Source of the DNA: Zygaena filipendulae
Lineage: Eukaryota; Arthropoda; Insecta; Lepidoptera; Zygaenidae
Direction of reading: 5' to 3'
DNA length: 64,000 nucleotides
NCBI GenBank assembly: GCA_907165275.2
Contig: OU015649.1
Span: 3,440,001-3,504,000 of the forward strand
The position numbers were made by a program, and so were the translations under genes. Of the stretch, positions 1 through 10,836 are shown one piece after another (position 1 is the stretch's first letter; the number at the start of each line of letters is the position of its first letter). The notes beneath the pieces are model-generated. The model did no database searches. It saw only the letters and a program-made list of their open reading frames with translations, and was not told the DNA's origin.

Positions 1-2087
1 AACATGATTATAGCCCAGGCACTATTCCACGACATTAATTTGCACATTATACTTTTTAACATGTCAGCTCCGTAAATTGGATTAGTTGAAAGCCATTATT
101 TTGCTTGCTTTATTTACGTGTGCCATATTAAATTGGCCCGCACCTATTCGCTATAGTTAATGCGAGAGAACGTTTCCAACTCATTACAGAAGATAAATGT
201 CCCACTCGTCGGCCGTACGTATTCGTATCTCTCGTACACTGAATTAATTTCGTTCCGAGCATTGAATGATGGCGAAATTGACATTAAAATTCCCGGTCGA
301 ACGTCTCAAGTAATTGCTGAATAAAATACTTTTGTACAACATCCCAAAGGGACACACAAAAAGCGAGTCGCTAGCGGGTCCGCGCGCCCGCGGTGCGTTC
401 CACGGCGCGCGCGCAGCCGTGCACTGTACCTACATAATTTATATCGGGCCACGATGACAACTCAATAAAAAAATGATTTCATTTGCTTATTGAGTTCTTA
501 ATAACGGCGGTGCGGTCTGCGGCGGGCTCGTTCCACATAATATTATTATAAATATCAACAAATATACTCGTTCCTTATTATTTTTACATGGATGATTTTT
601 ATACCCTTTCGGTTTTCATATCGTACGTTTTACGAGGGTCCCGGGAGGTGGCCGGATGCCCACCAGAGGCGTTCGTGGCCGCAGTATATTTGTTAATGAA
701 TGGTATTAGCAGGGCAGGTGACAGCGATTACGCCGATGTTAGAACCGTCGTTAATTGCTCATTTTATTTATATATTTGTGTAAGAGGTACCTACCGCCTT
801 GGAGTTGCGGTCTTGGTTACTGTGTGTAGCCTTCGAGGAATTTTTGCTAAACCTTGACACCGCTTAAGTCAAGCTTTTAATGATGACTTAAGCCAACAAT
901 ACCCGAGTTATTAATACACACCGTGTCGTAAAATTACAATGTCTACTATGCACTTTAATTATTTACCAGATTATGTTTGTTCGCGACTGTTTCAATAAAA
1001 GTTTTATGCAAGCAATTTTTGTAAATTATCAACTTTTTTTTAATCCCTCATAATATTTAGCGTCTATTTGTTACGTTAACAATGTTGGAATTCAGGCTAG
1101 GCAGGGTGGATCGATGGAAGGTATGCAGGCTATTAAATCGATATTAAAAGAGTATTCGATGTGAGCGTCGTATCCTATACCTCTACCACTTGTACGTATA
1201 ATGATCAAATTTATAATCTCCCGTGTAGGTAAGATTCGATTCTTTTATTTTCAATCATCATCGAGGTATAACCCTCTCTCTCTTTTAATTGTATTTTATG
1301 AGTATTTGATTCTAATGCGGGGCCATTAATTATTTATTGTATTCAATACAGAATGAGAGGGTATCGATTTATGTAGTATTCGTCTGACCCTGATAATGTA
1401 TTTATATAAATGAATACAATACAATGATTTTATTTAATCCATAATAAGCTTACATTTTTTATTAAATCTGTTTTTGTACGACAGTTTATGAAAAATTATT
1501 AAGTCCAAATTTCCAAAATGCTTCCATTGATCATTATTTATTTATTTATTTATTTGAACCCACTTCACAAAACTATCTTTACAGTTAGAACCACCGCGAC
1601 AGTGTAGAGTGTAAAAACAAAACTGATATAATGTATAATATACTTCTAATTTAGGTACCTACCTACCTATCACTAATTTTAGTGACGATCGTCGAAGATA
1701 ATTCTTATTTACATTTCCCTTCTGTTCATATCTGTAATTATGGTACATTGCAGCTTTTGTGTTAACAACGTCAAGCATTTGTAGGTATGTGATTTGAGTG
1801 ACAGCCTTTGGTAGTAGGTAGTGTATGTACCTACCTACATAAGTTCATTTTGTTGCGGATGGCACGACAGGTGTGTCATCGTTGTTTCTAACAACTCAAT
1901 GAATTAAGCGTAGGTACAAGCGCAATTGAAAAAAAAAAAAACATTTTTTTACGCATGGCTGAAGGCGAACCTAAATTCGTTTGGCACTTGTCACGACAGT
2001 CTTGTCACGAAATGTTTGCTCGTCACCAAATATCCCTCATATTGATCTAGAACCCCGTTAAACGTTTTTATTTCTATTGTTACACAG
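1..2087 (+). other. Intron of wg (no exon recognised)
   Basis: No Wnt1-like coding segment is visible, so this is best read as intron upstream of the exon at 2088. A very GC-rich stretch lies at about 362-425 (CG-dense, non-repetitive). A (ATTT)n run and possible LINE tail is at 1525-1640, followed by TACCTACC-type simple repeats. The 89-residue open frame at 588-857 has no recognisable domain. Confidence 0.6.
1520..1680. repeat. (ATTT)n run with LINE-tail-like sequence
   Basis: A TTTATTTATTTATTTATT run at about 1527-1552 is followed by about 100 bases resembling the 3' ends of lepidopteran LINEs in - orientation, then TACCTACC simple repeats. Family not identified. Confidence 0.4.
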
Positions 2088-2386
2088 GGTGTCGCGAAAC
2101 GGCGTTCATCTACGCGATCACCAGCGCGGGCGTGACGCACGCGGTGTCGCGCGCGTGCGCCGAGGGCTCCATAGAGTCGTGCACGTGCGACTATTCGCAC
2201 GTGGACCGGCAGCCGCACCGCTCCCGGGCGGCGGTGGCTGCCAACGTGAGGGTCTGGAAGTGGGGCGGCTGCAGCGACAACATCGGCTTCGGCTTCAGTT
2301 TCAGCAGGGAGTTCGTGGACACCGGCGAAAGGGGCAAATCGCCCCGGGAGAAAATGAACTTGCACAACAACGAAGCCGGCCGAACG
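2088..2386 (+). CDS. wg: wg penultimate coding exon
   Basis: 299 bases. The acceptor is TTACACAG at 2080-2087. The exon starts in phase with two bases that complete a glycine codon, so the protein reads [15 protein letters not shown]. It ends NNEAGRT before a GTTGGT donor at 2387. That donor is weak, but it is the only one that keeps the frame into the next exon ([17 protein letters not shown]), as in other insect Wnt1 proteins. Confidence 0.95.
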
Positions 2387-3176
2387 GTTGGTATAAACAA
2401 TAATAATATCTAACACTTCACTACACAGAGACATGCTCGATCCCACACTAAGCTAAACCTAAACCTGTATCGTGCAAACCAAGCAAACGTGGTTAACATA
2501 CTAGCTGTCCCCCGCGGTTACACCCGTGGTAATTTCGGAGTTCCCGCAGAAATTTCGGGACAAAAAGTAGGTACCCTATGTCACTCAGAACTACTGTAGC
2601 TTCCTATAAGTGAAAGAATTTTCAAAATCGGTTCGGTAGATCCAGAGATACCCCCTACAACGTCACAAACTCACAATTCACAAACTCGCAAACTATTTCC
2701 TCTTTATACCTACCTAATATTACTATAGATCCATATACACAAAGAAAAGGCATTTATTTGAAAACAGAGAACACAATTACCAATTAGTTTATACATTAGG
2801 TACCTAAATCTATATACATATTATTATTGGAACCTCTTGCTTAGCGAGTAGGCATGACCTACTGCGCCAATCAGGTCGGCAATCAGTACCTATTAAGGAT
2901 GTTATGGGATTCCGTTCAGTTTTCATCTTCGACACTTTTAAATAGGAGGTTTTATTTATTTATTTAAACTTTATGCACATCATGGTACAAAAGGCGGACT
3001 TAATGCCACAGTGGCATTCTCTGCCAGTCAACCTTCAGGTAGTACAGAGAGCTCACTTGGCGGTGCATTTACGATATATATTTAGATAAAAACTCACATA
3101 GATATAGATACCCACATACATACATACACACATACACCCACACATATATACATACATACATACACAGACACATTCA

Positions 3177-3210
<34 letters not shown>

Positions 3211-4948
3211 CACATTTATATACATACATATATACATAAACACACAATCACAAGGTTTTAATCGGAGGTTTATGCATGTTGCGCATAGTAACCCCCTCAC
3301 GTACTTCCTGTCATCGATTACTCTCTCATTATACACAGTACTGATTATTTACAGATAATGATTAACATATGTATCTCTGTTCCTCGAGGTTCCGACTCAG
3401 ATTCCAGTTCCGACACCGACACACGAAAAAAAACTCAGATTCCAACTTCGGTTTCGATAAACCACCTCCGTGAAATCCCTAGTCAGTATTAGGTGGGTAC
3501 TTACCGAATACCCACCGCGAACAGTAGATGCTTACTTGCATACTTCACGATTGGCAGATCAAGTGTCGATCAATCAACACCGTTCACCAATGACCACTTA
3601 CGCTGCGACACCTAATAAACGTCCACTAAAGAAACAAGAAACAATCCATAGCCAACTTATCGGCGGACAGCCATTGTCGTCGCTCCGTGTTTACATTACC
3701 ATTACGGGTGACGATCGATCGCCGTTCACTTGACGCGTTGTTTGTGTGATATTAATTATGCGTCGGGCGGCGCTGTCGAGCGACTGCCACCCATTCGTCG
3801 CGCTCGCGCAGCCCCCCTCCCCCCACCGCGGGCAGCAAGTACATTTGCATACCCATCTGTTCCCACTCGATCGTCAATAGGGAACGTCGGACTCCGCGAC
3901 CCACCCAGACGAATAACCCAGGCGCACTTAATTCCTGTCACGAGGCACACACTGGGTGTCCACCTGATGAATATTCACAACATTCCAACGATTGTTTGAC
4001 ACATATTTCGAAATTTTACTAACATACCTACCTAGTACATGCGAATGAATATTTACCCTCATATTTTTCATGGTCTACGAAGCGCTCGCGCCTTGGTTGT
4101 AGTGAAATATTTACTGTCTCTGTCCTCACGTCATTTATCTACCTTCTAAGAATGATGAATGTCCCTAGAGTATGATTTATGATCGCCCCGTACGCGGTGA
4201 CGACTGGCCCACCTCCTCACGATTTGTAACAATTTGCTCGATCGTGAGATGCGATCGATGGAGTGCGCTTAAAAGATCATCGATCACCTGTATCGCCGCT
4301 TATCGGTGGAATTTGAGAGTATGCGGACATCATTATAGATCAAATAATGCTTCCAGACCCCCGCCCCGTCGCGCGATAGTGTGTATCGCATTGATTGTTT
4401 TGTTTTGTCCGCAGCACGTTCAAACGGAGATGCGTCAGGAGTGCAAGTGTCACGGCATGTCTGGTTCGTGCACGGTGAAGACTTGCTGGATGAGGCTGCC
4501 GAGCTTCCGGGCGGTCGGCGACGCGTTGAAGGACCGCTTCGATGGCGCGTCGCGGGTCATGATAAGGAACACCGACCTGGAGGTTCCGACGAAGCAGCGC
4601 AACGACGCGGCGCCTCACCCGCGAGTGCCGCGCCGTGACCGCTACAAGTTCATGCTGCGGCCTCACAACCCTGACCACAAGAGTCCGGGGATTAAGGACC
4701 TGGTATACCTGGAGTCGTCGCCGGGATTCTGTTCAAAGAACGCGAAGCTCGGCATCCCCGGCACCCACGGCCGCGCCTGCAACGACACCAGCATCGGCGT
4801 CGACGGCTGCGACCTCATGTGCTGCGGCCGCGGCTACAAAACTGAGAGCGTGTTCGTCGTAGAAAGATGCAATTGCACCTTCCACTGGTGTTGTGAAGTT
4901 AAATGTAAATTGTGCCGGACGGAAAAGATAGTAAACACGTGTTTATAG
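2088..4948 (+). CDS. wg: wingless / Wnt1, last two coding exons (5' part outside window)
   Basis: This is the secreted Wnt ligand of the canonical (Frizzled/Arrow, beta-catenin) pathway. It is partial here: exons 2088-2386 and 4415-4948 join in phase 0 across a 2,028-base intron and encode about 276 C-terminal residues. The first exon begins with [17 protein letters not shown] and carries the WKWGGCSDN and [11 protein letters not shown] motifs. The second begins [19 protein letters not shown], whose first serine is the Porcupine acylation site of the family, and ends with [12 protein letters not shown] and NTCL before TAG. The [15 protein letters not shown] and [19 protein letters not shown] motifs match Wnt1 rather than other Wnts. 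The NDT and NCT sequons are possible N-glycosylation sites. The upstream exons (signal peptide and N-terminal domain) must lie to the left. Identity is very secure, and the neighbouring Wnt6 fits the conserved Wnt cluster. Confidence 0.96.
2415..2890 (-). repeat. tRNA-derived SINE remnant, interrupted by another repeat
   Basis: The - strand at about 2890-2820 reads CCTGATTGGCGCAGTAGGT and continues through a stretch ending AGAGGTTCC. It matches the tRNA-like head of the + strand SINE at about 49503-49560. The - strand tail at about 2500-2425 has ACCAAGCAAACGTG and GATCCCACA blocks that match, in inverted order, 49690-49745 of the same SINE. The CTAG-type repeat at 2501-2730 sits between them, which suggests a nested insertion into an older SINE, 28 bases after the wg exon. 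Confidence 0.5.
2501..2730 (+). repeat. CTAG-type interspersed repeat
   Basis: Starts CTAGCTGTCCCCCGCGGTT, then AATTTCGGAGTTCCCGC, a GGACAAAAAGTAGG block and a CACAAACTC tail ending near AATATTACTATAGAT. This is the most abundant repeat family in the window. Confidence 0.75.
2940..3060 (-). repeat. LINE 3'-end fragment
   Basis: TTATTTATTTATTTAAAC is followed by GGCGGACTTAATGCC and GGCATTCTCTGCCAGTCAACC. This resembles the 3' tail, in reverse orientation, of a non-LTR element common in Lepidoptera. The family name is from memory and not certain. Confidence 0.5.
3098..3245. repeat. (ACAT)n/(CATA)n microsatellite
   Basis: About 150 bases of imperfect CATA/ACAC tetranucleotide repeat. The two overlapping - strand open frames here ([15 protein letters not shown]) are translations of the repeat and not genes. 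Confidence 0.9.
3660..4010. promoter_or_regulatory. Candidate cis-regulatory island in last wg intron
   Basis: A non-repetitive, GC-rich stretch inside an AT-rich intron, about 400 bases before the terminal wg exon. It contains repeated GATCGATCG-type motifs, ATTTGCATA (POU/octamer-like), a poly-C tract and TTAATT homeodomain-type cores. The only support is composition and lack of repeat character. Confidence 0.3.
4415..4948 (+). CDS. wg: wg terminal coding exon
   Basis: 534 bases, 177 residues plus TAG. The acceptor is TTGTCCGCAG ending at 4414. The exon encodes the acylation motif [10 protein letters not shown], a variable linker (about residues 53-78 of the exon, rich in R/K/P), then the cysteine-rich C-terminal domain with [12 protein letters not shown]. 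The open frame continues upstream to 4172, but that part has no Wnt similarity and lies before the acceptor, so it is intronic. Confidence 0.96.
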   Translation, partial: HVQTEMRQECKCHGMSGSCTVKTCWMRLPSFRAVGDALKDRFDGASRVMIRNTDLEVPTKQRNDAAPHPRVPRRDRYKFMLRPHNPDHKSPGIKDLVYLESSPGFCSKNAKLGIPGTHGRACNDTSIGVDGCDLMCCGRGYKTESVFVVERCNCTFHWCCEVKCKLCRTEKIVNTCL

Positions 4949-7650
4949 GCAAACCTACATTCATGAGTTAAAAGTATATACGCTTGTCTTGAATAAGATA
5001 AACCAAACTGCTGGCCAGTTGTGACTGCGTATCGACAGTGTAATAAAAGTGCTCGAGGGCAGATAACAGACCATGCGTATGTATAAACGCTTCACATTTT
5101 CATAATTAGAAACCGAGTCATTGAAATCGTAATTCATGTTGACTTATGTAAATACTTCGATATCACTGTTTATCTCAACGTTTCTACATTTTGTAATAAT
5201 AATAATTGATCCGGCGTGAAATTAAAATAAGCGATGTTGTATAAATTAATCACAGCCCACTCGATCGTTAAATTTATTTGGCTATTAAGTGCGAACATGT
5301 GATCTAGTTAGTTATTATGTGGACGCTGTCGTTCGGTGACTAATGACATCAGTTTAATGACGATCTGTCAGCCAGCCATCCCCAGTCGGCCACGATCGGA
5401 ATTGGTTTTATTGGTTTCCTAGCGACGCCGGCTGCAGGTTGTTTAATTTACTTATTTTTGATATCGCGTTTATTAATAAACGTTCGAATGCACTTCCGCC
5501 GGAGACACCTTCTAACGCTCGGGACGGGACGGCCTAGCGTTGATATTTCTCAAATATAATCATTTTAATGTTAATTACGTTTGTGAACGAACCATGTCAC
5601 ATGAAAGACATGCTAATTATAATCGATACGTTTATGGTTTATTGCTTATTCCTTTCTATTTTATGGACATCCGCGTCGTATGCGCGCTCATTTAAGTATA
5701 ACTGTTTGTGAGAATCGAGAGCGAAATTATCTTGTGATTATAATTTCGTTTTATAAATAGACCTGTTAATAGGTTTTGTGACTTAAACGCATTAGCATAA
5801 GGTGTCTTCTTGGGTGTCCGTATGTGAGTGCATCATACCGTCCCTTATCAGTCCTTAAGTAGCGCCATCGTAAAAGTGTCCCACATTACGAGATAAAGGT
5901 TCCCGGGAATCTTAATTAAATATTAAACGAATTAAATTATCAGTATTACATTAAATGTATATAAAAATATTATACGCGTGTCGGGTACGATGCGAGGAGA
6001 TAGTGTTTGCACGCAAGTCCGATCGGCACCTTTTTTTTATAGAGATTCGGTATGTCGGTTTGAACCGTGTCTTAACTTGGTCGAGAGCATGTGTAGATAT
6101 ATATTTTAAGTAATGTTACTACCGCGTTTTACTTTGTTTTTATTCTAGGATAAGCTGTGGGAAACTGTTGATATTACAACTCCTTGGTATATTCAAAAAC
6201 CGACTCTATACGACTTATTAGGTAACGTTCATACAATATTTCAAAACGGACTAGATAGGTTCTACTACTTGGTTCTACTACTTAATTACTCACGACTTAA
6301 CAACAGTTCTGTTGTGAAAAAAGCGCTGTAAATCTATAGATTCATCAACTAAATAAGAAAACAATAGCTATAACAAATTTTATTAAAAACATCTTTTTTT
6401 TTTATTTCGGAAAATTAATTATTTGGTTGCTTTGTTCTCCAGTCCGGATCTCCTTTTCGTTTTATTACTAGGTATATGGCAACATTCAATCGTCGAATTT
6501 AAATTTGGTTTTTGATATGACAAATAATTGGCGGTTTACCATCAAAGCTTTATTGTCAACGTGAATGATATTTCATTATATTGTGATATAAACTTAGTTT
6601 AGTCAATAAGTAGTACATATACTTAAATAATTTTTATACTCTACCCAGTGTGTAATCCATTTATATTATGTATTGTACATACACAATTTTATTAATTTTT
6701 TTTATAAATGAGCATCGAAAATACTTTAAGATGCTTGCTTGTAAAAACAAAGTATTTATTAAAAAAAAAAACAATCGCTTTAAAATAACGAACAATACTT
6801 TAGTTATTAAATTTGTATTTGTAAAGTAAAATTAATGTTAAATATTATGATTTAATGCAGGTATTTATATTATTTGATCGAAATTTGCTTTTACTGCATG
6901 TACCAATAGAGCTTACGTTGGTTTGAATTTAAAATCAACGATAAAGCCTTATTGAAGGCACGTACTTATGTAGTATCCCCGTCGGATCTAAAAGACTGAA
7001 TTTTTTTATTCCTAGTTTTTATTATATAAATAATCTGTAAGTAATGTACGCAGGTAGATATACAATGAAATTATTTAGATTTTTTTTTATGTTTTTAAAA
7101 ATTGGTTTTTAATATTTATACTATTTTTTCTAATTAAAATCAATTCACCCTCATGATTTTTTTAAACCTATTCGTGCCATTTTTAAATCCTTTTACATAT
7201 ATCTGACCGTCATTTTATTTAAATCATCATCAAATGTTAAATTTTATTCTCCAAATCGAATTAATTCAAAATGATTTTTTTAACGCATGTAAATATTATC
7301 TTATCGTTTATTCGATATTAAGTTATTTATATTGTGAATAGTAGGTATCTATTATACTTGTGTAAGTAGCATTTTTCTTTTTATAATTATTATTTTTTAT
7401 TTATATAATTAAGAGTTGTTAAATCTAAATCAGCTTAACTTAACTGAATCTCAATTGTTGTACATTATTAAAAATATCATGGTACTTTCGAAGAGAATTC
7501 TACGTCCAGTAAACCTATGTTTGGGTTGACACAATATTTATTATTACTGTAATAAGGCTTATATTTTAGCTGTAACTAAGTATTTATAATTAAATATATT
7601 TGATGATTAGTTGTTATTGAAAATACAAAATTGATCCATAAACATTTTGG
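4949..7650 (+). other. wg 3' UTR and AT-rich downstream region
   Basis: After the wg stop there are about 2.7 kb with no interspersed repeat that I recognise, which is unusual for this window and suggests a long 3' UTR or constrained flank. A canonical AATAAA lies at 5042-5047, 94 bases after the stop, and other AATAAA-like hexamers occur later (for example near 5476). The real cleavage site cannot be chosen from sequence alone. No ORF above about 60 codons resembles a protein. Confidence 0.45.
5042..5047 (+). terminator. First AATAAA polyadenylation signal after wg
   Basis: AATAAA 94 bases downstream of the wg stop codon. It would give a very short 3' UTR. It may be a proximal site only. 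Confidence 0.35.
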
Positions 7651-7850
7651 TTTTTATTTGTGCATAATATTTTTTTTATCCAATATATTTACTTACCATA
7701 AATGCATAGTGCAGTATCTACATGCATCCCTACTTAGAAACTTTTCGCCCAGACTTAAGACACACAGATATACACAGAAAGACAGACGAGAGAAGGAAGG
7801 CTAGGTAAAAGAAAAAAACAGTTATGATTTTTTTTAATTACATTTACTAA

Positions 7851-8045
7851 CTAGCTGTTCCACACGATTTCACCCGCGATAATTTCGAAGTTCACGCAGA
7901 ATTGTTCCATACAAACTTTTCATCCCTTTTTCATCCCCTTGGGGTTGAATTTCGGAGAATTCTTTCTTATCGCATGTCTACGATATAGAAATAATACACC
8001 CTCCAAGTTTCAGATCTTTATGATCAGTGGTTTAGGCTGTGCGTT
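7851..8045 (+). repeat. CTAG-type interspersed repeat, diverged
   Basis: CTAGCTGTTCCACACGATTT head with TAATTTCGAAGTTC, then a tail that departs from the common version (CATCCCTTTTTCATCCCC). It may be a different subfamily. Confidence 0.65.
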
Positions 8046-8890
8046 GATCCAACAGTCATTCAGTACAAAACATTTTATATATACCGATGAGACAACAGCG
8101 ATTTTGTCGTCTTCCCGCTGTTGTGCATGCGTCACATGGAAACTACAATATTTGAAGGAATTATCTCCCGCGGTGTAACAAATTGTTCAAGAAAGAATTT
8201 GTGAAATAATAAGAAAACGGAAAACTAAAGTACATAGACTAGTATAGAATTTACTAAGTAAAGTACATAGGTATTTAAACTTTTTTAAGTACCTATCTAT
8301 TAAAAGTAAGTTAAATATAACAATACTGCAGCCAGTTAATTACAACAATATAGGATTATATCCAAGGCGTACATTCATCGTGCGTGGATACAAGACTGTA
8401 CGTCTCCATTAGAGCTTTATCTGACAACGTACTCCATGTCGCTCGTAATTCGTGCGTGGCTGTATGCAGTAACATTAAAATAACCATTGCCTGTAGGTCC
8501 GTACATATTACGTATGCACAACAATGAAGACTTGAAAGAAAAGTGGTAAAAGAATACTTTCATTCAAGAGTTTGGTTTGTATAAAGTTTCATTATTTTTC
8601 AAATTAATATTTACTTGGTGTAACCCCCCCCCGACTCAGTTCAGTACGAACCGATTCATGTTTAGTTGTTCCAGACTAAATAGCTCTAGTAATTAAACTT
8701 AAATTTTTTTTTAATAATTAATTTACCTATATCAAACTAGTTGCTGTACCTTGTAGGTACGTCTATTTCATGAACATTATTATGTGCTCAGTTACTTACC
8801 CTTAGTGTGCTTATTATGTAACTTATTATGTAACTTTTTGTAAAATTTTGTACTTTTTTATGAGTAAATAAATTATAAAAAAAAAAAAAA

Positions 8891-8955
8891 ACTAGCCGTT
8901 CCCCGCGGTTTCACCTGCGTTCCTCCTTTATACCCCTGATAATATGTAGTAGGTA
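8891..8955 (+). repeat. CTAG-type repeat, short fragment
   Basis: CTAGCCGTTCCCCGCGGTTT head preceded by an A run, truncated after about 60 bases. Confidence 0.6.
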
Positions 8956-9184
8956 TGCATAAGGAGATTGAGCTCTATGTGGATGAATACAATAGAATAA
9001 AATAGAATAAATTTTTAAAACTTTCACATTTTTAATATTAGGAGGATTATTTTCCTCACCCCAAGATCTAAAGTAAAGATTAACGAGCTATACTTATAAC
9101 TATAGGACGTTAAAACATATTTTCACATTTCTTAGGTATATACCTACGTAAACTGTCATATTTTGCCATATAGCCATTTCGTTT

Positions 9185-9515
9185 TATTGTAAACGCAACC
9201 GTGGTCTCTGATACGGCGCAATTTTCTGAGACGGCTTTATTTTCTTGTTTTAACATTGAAAGGGCAGAAACGCTCTAAGACATTAAGCCGTAAGGTATAT
9301 TTTTGGATGGCAGAATGTGTCGAAAGTGAAAAGTCGTTCAGTGCTGGTGGTCGTCGGAGCCCCCCGAGGCTCGTTCCCACGAGTATATCGCGCGCGTTGG
9401 AAAATTTATGTTTACGAACTGAGAAATCTGTCATAAGGGATACGAGGAGCGCGGCTGAATCTGAAATAGCGTGAATAATTTTTCGCATGAAACTTTTTTT
9501 TGCGAAAGACATAAT
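9185..9515. promoter_or_regulatory. Non-repetitive island between wg and the astacin-like gene
   Basis: About 330 bases of moderately GC-rich unique-looking sequence in AT-rich intergenic DNA, roughly 1.3 kb before the astacin-like start. It holds overlapping short open frames on both strands (72 and 91 codons) with no recognisable domain. It could be an enhancer of wg or of the neighbouring gene. Confidence 0.25.
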
Positions 9516-9769
9516 AAATATTCAAAATAATAGGCACATATTTTTTTATATTTCACCATATTACGACCATGTACAAAATGTTGATACAATCAATAGGTAA
9601 TTATAAAAATATAGTGGCCATTGCAATTATTAAACGACTGATTAATTATCAAATTAGGTAATTTGGTAGTCAGTGAATATGATATCGACGGCAAGAAATA
9701 TTAAATTCTATGCTAAAGCTGTGATAGTGTTATAGAATATGCGTGACTTCCGAAAAACGTTTAATAGAT

Positions 9770-10105
9770 AATGGGGATGTGGACTACTTTTAAAAGTCAA
9801 AATTCTAATTAGTCCATCAGTTTGAAAATAAAAAAAAACAATAGACACGTATTTTTTGCTTTTTCAAATAAATTAAAATATACCTACAGAGATAAAGCGC
9901 ATTACAGTTTAGGATGAGGGGGTCGTGACGTCACTAACCGCTAAAACCGCCATACAAACCGTCAGAATAGTGACGTCACGCGAAATTTCAACTCGATATA
10001 TCGCCTTATTTTTTGATTACGTAAAAAAAGAAAAAATACGTGTCCAATATTTTTTAATAATCTACAAGACGGACTAAAAAATAAAAATTAGTCCACATGC
10101 CCATT
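9770..10105. mobile_element. MITE with TGACGTCA cores, copy 1
   Basis: A 336-base imperfect palindrome. Its ends AATGGGGATGTGGACTA and TAGTCCACATGCCCATT are inverted repeats. The inner arms ACACGTATTTTTTGC and AAAAAATACGTGTCC are also inverted. Two TGACGTCA sites lie at 9926-9933 and 9971-9978. Related copies are at 18444-18782 and 37901-38231. Confidence 0.75.
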
Positions 10106-10775
10106 ACTTAATAGCTTTTGTAATAATGTTGTTTACTTACTGTAAGTATAGGTATCTGCTCAATTATATTCATGTTGATCGACTTTGTCTTTGGTTATTT
10201 CATTTTTATAGAAATAATTTACGATCATCATTGGTGTTTATATAATGAAAAGAGCGATAGTTCTGTTATGAGTACCTACGCATTTTATGATACATTACCG
10301 GTTTGTTAGTACAAACTAGGAGACTGATTACTTACCAGTGGGCTTTAAACTGCCCTATGCATAGAATTAATAGGTGCCTGAGGTAATAGGTATTAACTAT
10401 AGGACCCTATATGTGAGCGTGCCTCTTTAGTCAGTAATTATTACTCTCTTGCACTTACCGTGGACAAGTATTTAGCAGCTCTAATCAACTCCGAGGAATT
10501 TATGGCAACTATTAAAAAAGTTACATGGATCTCCTAAATATTATCATATCATGGGAAATGCTGTTTTACTAAAGCAAACGTTTTTAATATAGAGTTCATG
10601 CTAAGAACCGTTAGAATTGCCCTATAAACTGTTTTGCTTTGTAGGTTTACCTGAACCATAAAATGGCAGTTTTTATTGACAATCATTTTTATCGAAGTTA
10701 TAGGTATATGAAACGATAATATTTAATAATATATTTTAACTTGCGTAAACCGCAAAACATGGAAAAAGATTTAAC

Positions 10776-10836
10776 ATGTCACCAAATCTGAGATGTTTGT
10801 TTTCTCTGTGCATTTTCTTACTGATGTGTCCTAAAA
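10776..10836 (+). CDS. Astacin-like exon 1 (signal peptide)
   Basis: 61 bases encoding the signal peptide, ending before a strong GTGAGT donor at 10837. An earlier ATG at 10759 opens an 11-codon reading frame in another frame that overlaps this start, so it is an upstream ORF and not the start. Confidence 0.75.

Noticed and set aside
588..857. 89-codon open frame in the wg intron
   Set aside because: No domain, no Wnt1 similarity and no splice context; a chance frame.
3053..3336. Tyr/Val/Cys-rich open frames on the - strand
   Set aside because: Direct translation of a CATA/ACAC microsatellite.
4172..4414. 5' extension of the terminal wg frame
   Set aside because: Upstream of a clear TTTGTCCGCAG acceptor and without Wnt similarity; intronic.
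10759..10791. ATG at 10759 as start of the astacin-like protein
   Set aside because: Its frame closes after ten residues and is not in register with the signal peptide at 10776.
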